In this document: positions 22,131 through 22,454 of the stretch, piece after piece
Numbering within the stretch: the stretch's first letter is position 1
Layout of the letters: each line of letters starts with the position of its first letter
Assembly (NCBI GenBank): GCA_045133915.1
Contig: JBGUUX010000021.1
Location: 1-22,454, forward strand
Origin: RGIG7300 sp045133915
GTDB lineage: Bacteria > Bacillota > Clostridia > Oscillospirales > CAG-272
DNA: 22,454 bases
Direction of reading: 5' to 3'
Program-made: the position numbers and the translations under genes
Notes under the pieces: model-generated
The model's database searches: none
What the model was told of the DNA's origin: nothing
Seen by the model: the letters and a program-made list of their open reading frames with translations, nothing else

Positions 22131-22454
22131 AGACTGTCGAAAAAGTCGGTCGGACGTGGGGCAAGTTGCTCCGACCGAAATGCGCCCTATAGTGAAGGTC
22201 GAGTTCTTGTATATCACACGCCACTCCACAACAAGGACACTATTCCTACCAACGGATATCGATTAAATATAGATTATATCACCCAATATAGTCAGATAAG
22301 CATTCAAGGACGGCAGATACCCGACGAGTACGAGCGACTTCACGGAGCGAGGTAGGAGTTGTTGGTGTCAACGAGATCTACGGACCCTTTTCGTGGGAAC
22401 CTACCTTCCTTTTTCGAAGTCTGCCAGCGTGCCGATAAGTTTATCGACACGCTG
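22131..22454. mobile_element. Dispersed multi-hairpin element, copy 2, runs to the window edge
   Basis: It opens with the same 28 bases as the element at 5721 (AGACTGTCGAAAAAGTCGG, then TCGGACGTG). It shares a central block (22252-22315) and the last 77 bases (22378-22454), including CTTTTTCGAAGTCT and the CAGCGTG..CACGCTG hairpin. The segments between differ in length and sequence. Here TCGGTCGGA (22146-22154) pairs with TCCGACCGA (22170-22178), a hairpin absent from copy 1. This fills the gene-free stretch 22120-22454. Confidence 0.75.

Noticed and set aside
22071..22355. 94-codon open frame over the end of the kinase and element copy 2
   Set aside because: It starts inside the kinase gene and reads through a terminator into the non-coding element; copy 1 has no matching frame.

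Overview
The window looks like a chromosomal segment of an uncultured gut-type Clostridia (Eubacteriales, possibly Oscillospirales or a relative). I infer this from moderate GC, strong AGGAGG-type ribosome sites, near-consensus sigma-A promoters (several are exactly TTGACA-17-TATAAT), the PadR/HAAS/DUF4097 trio, and VanR/VanS- and PhoB-type two-component pairs. An SLH-domain surface protein beside an intracellular fucosidase points the same way. No rRNA, tRNA, CRISPR array or transposase gene was seen.

Layout. 1-241 (-): 5' part of a small membrane protein, cut by the window edge. 296-472: array of short hairpins joined by a repeated linker. 505-2052 (-): intracellular GH13 alpha-glucosidase-like enzyme. 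2212-2808 (+): aldo/keto reductase cut to about half length where a REP-like repeat supplies a new stop codon. 2924-3770: AT-rich stretch with one unrecognised membrane-protein gene (3050-3697) between further copies of that repeat. 3833-5712: PadR regulator, HAAS membrane protein and DUF4097 beta-repeat protein, an overlapping operon with a palindromic operator on its promoter. 5720-5996: multi-hairpin dispersed element, flanked by two identical 20-bp terminator hairpins. 6077-7554: flavodoxin-like reductase, YjbR-like protein and RluA-type pseudouridine synthase. 7555-7707: a second hairpin array. 7804-10442: response regulator and large sensor kinase. 10532-12449: mntP and an FGGY sugar kinase. 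12489-12671: a 60-residue protein. 12694-13500 (-): AraC regulator, divergent from 13597-14871 GH29 alpha-L-fucosidase and 14911-17307 SLH-DUF4838 surface protein. 17332-17552: short repeats. 17601-19701 (-): ychF then an SGNH esterase. 19908-22119: a second response regulator/kinase pair. 22131-22454: second copy of the dispersed element, cut by the window edge.

Functional picture. Three carbohydrate genes (fucosidase, SLH-DUF4838 protein, AraC regulator) form a likely inducible glycan-use locus. The GH13 enzyme and FGGY kinase handle intracellular sugars, and the nearby SGNH esterase might deacylate glycans. Two signalling systems and the PadR operon suggest envelope or environmental sensing.

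The most unusual material is non-coding. The dispersed element sits exactly one base past a stop-codon-containing terminator hairpin at both of its sites. Two arrays of mini-hairpins share one design but use different linker sequences. REP-like repeats have rewritten the ends of two genes.
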